Source: Bordetella parapertussis
GTDB taxonomy: Bacteria; Pseudomonadota; Gammaproteobacteria; Burkholderiales; Burkholderiaceae_C
Assembly: GCA_945871945.1 (NCBI GenBank)
Contig: CAMBXY010000036.1
Coordinates: forward strand, 1-11,599
DNA length: 11,599 bases
Direction of reading: 5' to 3'
The position numbers and the translations under genes are program-made. Position 1 is the first letter of the stretch. Each line of letters starts with the position of its first letter. Below the pieces are notes generated by a model that worked only from the letters and a program-made list of their open reading frames with translations, did not search any database and was not told the DNA's origin. This document shows positions 8,319 through 11,599 of this stretch, one piece after another.

Positions 8319-9806
8319 ATGATTGACAACTTCAGTTGGGTTGCGGTTTACCCTGAAATCGTTTTGCTCATCATGGCTTGCGTCATTGCCATGGTGGACT
8401 TGTGGGTGACCACGCCTAGGCGTAATTTGACCTATGGTTTGTCTATGCTTACCTTGGCCAGTGTGGCCATCATCCAAGCCTTGTATGCCAGCAGTGGTAC
8501 GACGCTTTACAGTTTTGGCAATATGGTGGTGTCAGACGCCATGGGTAATTGGCTCAAGTGTTTTGCAACCTTGGCCGTGATGGTGACTTTTGTGTACGGC
8601 AGACCCTATGTGGCCGACAGGCAAATGCTCAAAGGCGGGGAGTGGTACACGCTTACCTTGTTTGCTTTGCTGGGCATGTTTGTCATGATCTCGGGCAACA
8701 ATTTTTTAGTCATTTATTTAGGGCTTGAATTGTTGACGCTTGCCAGTTATGCCTTGGTAGCTTTGCGTCGAGACAACGGAAACGCCACCGAAGCTGCCAT
8801 GAAATATTTTGTGTTGGGCGCTTTGGCCAGTGGCTTTTTGCTCTATGGTTTATCTATGCTTTATGGTGCCACGGGCAGTCTCGATTTAAGCACGGTCTTC
8901 ACGGCGGTTGCCACTGGGCATGTCAAGCATCAGGTGCTGGTCTTGGGCGTGGTCTTTGTGGTGTGCGGTATCGCTTTCAAGCTGGGTGCCGCCCCTTTTC
9001 ATATGTGGGTGCCGGATGTCTACCAAGGTGCGCCTACGGCTGTCACTTTGTTGATTGGTGGCGCGCCTAAATTGGCTGCTTTTGCCATGATGATGCGTTT
9101 GCTGGTAGACGGCTTGTTGCCCTTGGCCATCGATTGGCAACAAATGTTAATGGTCTTGGCTGTGGTGACTTTGCTTATTGGCAACCTCTCAGCCATTGCA
9201 CAGACCAATATCAAGCGCATGTTGGCATTTTCCACCATCGCCCAAATGGGTTTTGTGTTGATTGGCATGTTGTCAGGCGTGGTCAATGGCAATACCTTGT
9301 CAGCGGCCAATGCCTACAGTTCTGCCATGTTCTACATGATCAGCTATGTGCTGACAACGCTGGGTGTTTTTGGTGTGATTTTGTTGCTTGCCAAAGAAGG
9401 TTTCGAGAGCGAAGAAATCGCCGACTTTGCCGGCTTGAACAGCCGCAGCCCCTTATTTGCTGGGGTGATGGCGGTTTGTTTGTTCTCCTTGGCAGGTGTG
9501 CCGCCATTGGTAGGTTTCTTTGCCAAACTGTCAGTGATTCAGGCCTTGGTGGCCACGGGCCAGCCAGCTGCTGTGGGTCTGGCTATTTTTGCAGTGGCTA
9601 TGTCATTGGTGGGCGCTTTTTATTACCTCAGGGTCATTAAGGTGATGTATTTTGATCCGCCTTTGTCAGTGGCCACTGTATCTGCAGGAGCAGATGTGCG
9701 TTTTGTGCTGGCCCTCAACGGTGGCTTGGTGCTGTTGCTAGGCCTATTGCCTGGCGGGCTGATGGCTTTATGTGCCAATGCGGTGGTGCAAGCGCTGGGC
9801 AGCTAA
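8319..9806 (+). CDS. nuoN: NADH-quinone oxidoreductase subunit N (NuoN)
   Basis: NuoN (ND2 homologue) is the third antiporter-like membrane subunit and sits between NuoM and NuoK. The 495 residues are close to the family length. Expected residues are present: E137 in YLGLELLTLASYAL, K221 in GIAFKLGAAPFHMWVPDVYQ, K251 in IGGAPKLAAFAMM and K403 in VGFFAKLSVIQALV. The segment AQTNIKRMLAFSTIAQMGF (294-312) is the paralogous counterpart of similar blocks in NuoL and NuoM. This is the last nuo gene of the operon, followed after 20 nt by a DUF1178 gene. The start ATG 8319 forms ATGA with the stop of the upstream mini-ORF. Confidence 0.97.
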   Translation: MIDNFSWVAVYPEIVLLIMACVIAMVDLWVTTPRRNLTYGLSMLTLASVAIIQALYASSGTTLYSFGNMVVSDAMGNWLKCFATLAVMVTFVYGRPYVADRQMLKGGEWYTLTLFALLGMFVMISGNNFLVIYLGLELLTLASYALVALRRDNGNATEAAMKYFVLGALASGFLLYGLSMLYGATGSLDLSTVFTAVATGHVKHQVLVLGVVFVVCGIAFKLGAAPFHMWVPDVYQGAPTAVTLLIGGAPKLAAFAMMMRLLVDGLLPLAIDWQQMLMVLAVVTLLIGNLSAIAQTNIKRMLAFSTIAQMGFVLIGMLSGVVNGNTLSAANAYSSAMFYMISYVLTTLGVFGVILLLAKEGFESEEIADFAGLNSRSPLFAGVMAVCLFSLAGVPPLVGFFAKLSVIQALVATGQPAAVGLAIFAVAMSLVGAFYYLRVIKVMYFDPPLSVATVSAGADVRFVLALNGGLVLLLGLLPGGLMALCANAVVQALGS

Positions 9807-9826
9807 GTCTTTGACATAATGTTGTC

Positions 9827-10321
9827 ATGAAAGTTCTTGATCTCCACTGCCAGCAGCAGCACAGCTTTGAAGGGTGGTTCGCGTCTGAGGACGATTTTCA
9901 GTCCCAAAATACCCGATTCTTGGTGGAGTGCCCCTTTTGCGGTGACCATCACATCACCAAAATGTTGAGTGCGCCGCGCTTGAATTTATCGGGTGCATCT
10001 TCGTCTCAAGAGTCGCACTTTGCGTCTAATGATGCTGCTGAGTCGGCGGATATGGCAACAACTTCTGCGCAGTCTGCTGCGGTCGTGCCTTCAGAGGTTC
10101 AGCAACAAGCTTGGCTGAAAATGGTTCAACATGTGCTTAGCCATACCGAAGATGTTGGCGGGCAGTTCGCAGAAGAAGCGCGAAAAATGCATTATGGGGA
10201 AACCCCCGAGCGGGCGATACGAGGACAAGTATCGAGAGAAGAAACCAGCGCCTTGTTAGAGGAGGGCATACAAGTCATGCCCTTGCCCATGCCCGCCGCC
10301 ATCAAAGGCCCTGTTCAATAA
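9827..10321 (+). CDS. DUF1178 family protein, function unknown
   Basis: This 164-residue soluble protein belongs to DUF1178, recognisable from the start MKVLDLHC, the CPFCG pair and the C-terminal block with TEDVGGQFAEEARKMHYGET and ERAIRGQVSREE. C8, C35 and C38 with nearby histidines (H7, H12, H41, H42) resemble part of a zinc-ribbon site; metal binding is inference. Residues about 55-92 are Ser/Ala/Gln-rich and probably a flexible linker between the Cys-containing head and the helical tail. No signal peptide or membrane segment is seen. The gene starts 20 nt after nuoN, probably as part of the same transcript, and its stop codon is in the terminator hairpin. I know of no established function for this family. 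Confidence 0.93.
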   Translation: MKVLDLHCQQQHSFEGWFASEDDFQSQNTRFLVECPFCGDHHITKMLSAPRLNLSGASSSQESHFASNDAAESADMATTSAQSAAVVPSEVQQQAWLKMVQHVLSHTEDVGGQFAEEARKMHYGETPERAIRGQVSREETSALLEEGIQVMPLPMPAAIKGPVQ

Positions 10322-10347
10322 GCCTTTATCAAGGCTTATTTATTTTT
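10317..10347 (+). terminator. Rho-independent-type terminator after the nuo-DUF1178 transcript
   Basis: Arms AATAAGCCTT (10317-10326) and AAGGCTTATT (10331-10340) are perfect inverted repeats around a TATC loop. A T-rich tract (TATTTTT, 10341-10347) follows on the + strand, so termination of the nuo-DUF1178 transcript is the natural reading. On the - strand the stem is not followed by a T run, so any effect on the convergent gene would be weaker. The stem is A/T-rich apart from the central AAGCCTT/AAGGCTT core. Confidence 0.8.
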
Positions 10348-10479
10348 CAACTTTCCACGAGGCGCCACAAAAGTAACCGGCGGTGTGGGGCGGTCGCCAG
10401 GAACAATGGGTTTTGCGGGAGAGGTGTCCTTTTTGGGTTTCTTAGACATCTTGTTGCTCTTTTGATCGCCTTTGGCCAT
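10336..10479 (-). CDS. Small Lys/Pro-rich conserved-type hypothetical protein (47 aa)
   Basis: A 47-residue ORF begins MAKGDQKSNKMSKKPKKD and ends APRGKLKNK. It is strongly basic (11 lysines, 2 arginines), rich in proline, and has no hydrophobic segment, so it is probably a soluble, disordered protein. AAGGGG (plus-strand 10486-10491), 7 nt before the ATG, is an excellent Shine-Dalgarno and the main support that it is real. The beginning with its KKPKKD run resembles a group of short uncharacterised proteobacterial proteins starting MAKGQ...SN that I recall; this is memory, not a search. Basic character would allow nucleic-acid or ribosome binding, which is speculation. The gene is convergent with DUF1178 and its stop lies in the shared hairpin. 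Confidence 0.75.
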   Translation of the reverse strand: MAKGDQKSNKMSKKPKKDTSPAKPIVPGDRPTPPVTFVAPRGKLKNK

Positions 10480-10607
10480 GATTTACCCCTTTGTGTTGTG
10501 GCTGTTTTGAAGATGCTAAGGCCTAAGCCTTGGTTGTTGGCTGCTACTTAAACAATGCGGTCAACTTTTTCCTGTGACACAACATTGCCTGCATCCCTAT
10601 TATCGCT
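10480..10607. other. 128-nt spacer between the small basic gene and the SDR gene
   Basis: No ORF with a credible start is seen here. The spacer should contain the promoter of the 47-aa gene if that gene is transcribed independently, but I find no convincing -35/-10 pair on the - strand. A short inverted repeat, AAGGC-CTAA-GCCTT, lies at 10518-10531 and has no T run on either side, so it is not an obvious terminator. A GATAAT hexamer on the - strand (10599-10604) lacks a matching -35. Confidence 0.6.
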
Positions 10608-11381
10608 TCAGCCTCTGGCCAAGGTGACCCCGCCGTCGACCACCAAGGTATGGCCCACCACATAGTCGCTGGCGTTGCTGGACAAATAGATGGCAGCAGC
10701 GGCCATGTCTTCGTCTTTACCGATACGCCTTGCAGGAATGGTTTGCGCGGTGGCGTCCCCGTGGTCCCGCGCTTCGCGGTTCATCTCGGAAGCAAATGCG
10801 CCAGGGGCGATGGCGTTGACGCAAATACCGTCTTTGATCATCTCTAAAGACATGCGTTTGGTCAGATGGATGACACCTGCTTTGCTGGCGGCGTAAGAAT
10901 AAGTTTCCCAAGGATTGACCGAGATGCCGTCTATAGAGGCGATGTTGATGACCTTGGCCATGTGTTTCTTGGCGGCCAGTCGCAGCATGGGGGCCAAGGC
11001 TTGGGTCAGGAAGAAAGGGGTTTTCATGTTCAGGTCCACCACTTTGTCCCAGCCGTTTTCAGGGAACTCATCAAAGGGTGCTGCCCACGCAGCACCCGCG
11101 TTGTTGACCAAAATATCCAAGTGTTTTTCTTTTTCGCTCAAACGCTTAACCAGTTCTTGTATGCCTTCTTGGTGCGAGACATCCAAGGGCATGGAGATGC
11201 ATGTGCCAAAAGCGGAAAGTTCTTGCGCTGTGGCGTCGCAGGCTGCTGCTTTACGCGCGGTGATGTAGACCCGTGCGCCTTGGCACAGCAAGCCTTTGGC
11301 AATCATGCGGCCAATGCCACGCGAGCCGCCGGTGACCAGTGCAACGCGGCCTTTGAGAGAAAAGAGTTCGGTGGTGTTCAT
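10608..11381 (-). CDS. Short-chain dehydrogenase/reductase, RhlG-like
   Basis: This is a complete 257-residue classical SDR with a Rossmann fold. It has the cofactor motif TGGSRGIG (17-24), a structural NNAG (93-96), N118, and the catalytic S149, Y163 and K167 (YAASK). PG at 193-194 closes the cofactor site and VDGGV is near the C-terminus. R21 and R43 favour NADP(H) over NAD(H). The overall look (FSLKGRVALVTGGSRGIG, ARRIGKDEDMAAAAIYL) is closest to the RhlG / 3-oxoacyl-ACP-reductase-like branch, but the substrate cannot be read from sequence. RhlG in Pseudomonas was linked to rhamnolipid precursors; no such genes are here. The start ATG (11379-11381) has only a weak GGA upstream and lies 17 nt after the heptad micro-ORF, suggesting transcription together with glnS. 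Confidence 0.93.
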   Translation of the reverse strand: MNTTELFSLKGRVALVTGGSRGIGRMIAKGLLCQGARVYITARKAAACDATAQELSAFGTCISMPLDVSHQEGIQELVKRLSEKEKHLDILVNNAGAAWAAPFDEFPENGWDKVVDLNMKTPFFLTQALAPMLRLAAKKHMAKVINIASIDGISVNPWETYSYAASKAGVIHLTKRMSLEMIKDGICVNAIAPGAFASEMNREARDHGDATAQTIPARRIGKDEDMAAAAIYLSSNASDYVVGHTLVVDGGVTLARG

Positions 11382-11398
11382 GGGTAGTCCAATTTAAT

Positions 11399-11506
11399 TT
11401 AGTTTAATGTCTGCAAAGACCCATCACGCAATTGCTCTAAAGCGTGGTGCAGTTGGTCCAAGGCGTGGTGCAGTTGGTCCAAGGCGGTGGTGAGTTGGGT
11501 TTCCAT
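11399..11506 (-). CDS. 35-aa leucine-heptad micro-ORF (predicted coiled coil)
   Basis: This ORF starts 4 nt after the glnS stop and ends 17 nt before the SDR start on the same strand. The product begins METQLTTALDQLHHALDQ and continues with a second HHALDQL-like unit. Leucines fall at 5, 9, 12, 16, 19, 23 and 26, alternating 4-3 spacing, the a/d pattern of a coiled coil. The core is a perfect tandem heptad HHALDQL encoded by a 21-bp DNA duplication. After residue 28 the pattern breaks (DGSLQTLN). There is no strong Shine-Dalgarno (only GAAG close to the ATG), so translation would rely on coupling to glnS termination. I do not recognise a family. The clean amphipathic pattern and tight packing between genes argue for a real peptide, but chance cannot be excluded at this length. 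Confidence 0.5.
   Translation of the reverse strand: METQLTTALDQLHHALDQLHHALEQLRDGSLQTLN
11442..11483. repeat. Perfect 21-bp tandem duplication (two copies)
   Basis: The unit GCGTGGTGCAGTTGGTCCAA plus a final G is repeated exactly at 11442-11462 and 11463-11483. Degenerate versions flank it on both sides (for example GCGGTGGTGAGTTGGGT from 11484). The length is a multiple of three, so each copy adds one seven-residue heptad to the micro-ORF without shifting frame. Confidence 0.95.
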
Positions 11507-11510
11507 GTCT

Positions 11511-11599
11511 TCACTTACCCCAACTGTCTTTCAACCCCACCGCACGGTTGAACACCAAGTGCTTGGACGAATGATCCATACGGTCGGCCACAAAATAGC
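11511..11599 (-). CDS. glnS: Glutaminyl-tRNA synthetase C-terminus (partial)
   Basis: The right edge holds the last 28 codons of a gene that continues outside the window. The peptide reads YFVADRMDHSS then KHLVFNRAVGLKDSWGK. The VFNRxVGLKDSW ending is the hallmark tail of the anticodon-binding beta-barrel domain of bacterial glutaminyl-tRNA synthetase, which charges tRNA-Gln with glutamine. The catalytic domain (HIGH and MSK-type motifs) is not in the window. The stop TGA is at 11511-11513, 4 nt before the start of the 35-codon ORF, so the downstream micro-ORF and SDR are probably on the same transcript. Confidence 0.88.
   Translation of the reverse strand, partial: YFVADRMDHSSKHLVFNRAVGLKDSWGK

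Noticed and set aside
9811..9822. TTGACA followed by TAATGT before DUF1178 as a sigma70 promoter
   Set aside because: The two hexamers are adjacent instead of about 17 nt apart, and neither has a properly spaced partner.
10599..10604. GATAAT on the - strand as a -10 box for the 47-aa gene
   Set aside because: No reasonable -35 hexamer at 16-18 nt; the hit alone is too common.
10866..11387. 173-codon plus-strand frame opposite the SDR gene
   Set aside because: It is antisense to a clear SDR with all catalytic residues; its translation has no family features and it starts without a convincing ribosome binding site.
1..11599. A hidden defence system, mobile element, CRISPR array, tRNA or riboswitch
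   Set aside because: Nearly all sequence is accounted for by core genes with short spacers; no direct-repeat array, transposase, integrase, tRNA-like fold or long structured leader was seen.

Overview
The window is the 3' half of a respiratory complex I (NADH:quinone oxidoreductase, nuo) operon on the + strand, followed by a convergent block of small and housekeeping genes on the - strand. Gene order, protein signatures, the DUF1178 gene directly after nuoN, and the glnS C-terminus all suggest a betaproteobacterium of the order Burkholderiales, probably Comamonadaceae-like. Base composition looks moderate (around half G+C by eye), lower than most members of that family. The taxonomic placement is inference from remembered family features, not from a search.

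Positions 1-9806 hold the last codons of nuoF, then complete nuoG, nuoH, nuoI, nuoJ, nuoK, nuoL, nuoM and nuoN. All are on one strand, either overlapping or separated by at most about 41 nt, and none shows a frameshift or loss of a key residue. NuoF and NuoG belong to the electron-input module, NuoI carries two 4Fe-4S clusters toward the quinone, NuoH forms the quinone-access region, and NuoJ, K, L, M and N form the proton-pumping membrane arm. NuoG lacks the extra N7 cluster, as in mitochondrial-type enzymes.

Positions 9827-10321 encode a DUF1178 protein with a Cys-containing N-terminus. It ends in a perfect 10-bp hairpin plus T-rich tract that probably terminates the + strand transcript. 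The stop codon of a convergent 47-codon gene on the - strand lies in the opposite arm of the same hairpin.

Positions 10336-11599, - strand, read from the right edge: the last 28 codons of glnS; 4 nt later a 35-codon ORF made of leucine heptads (predicted coiled coil, partly built from a perfect 21-bp tandem duplication); 17 nt later a complete RhlG-like short-chain dehydrogenase; a 128-nt spacer; then the 47-aa Lys/Pro-rich protein. The two small ORFs are the least explained coding content.

The window is mostly ordinary core genome, and I found no defence system, mobile element, CRISPR array or RNA gene. The least ordinary features are (i) mini-ORFs of 4 to 12 codons that exactly connect the stop codon of one nuo gene to the start codon of the next at three junctions, (ii) the heptad micro-ORF after glnS, and (iii) the hairpin with mirrored stop codons.
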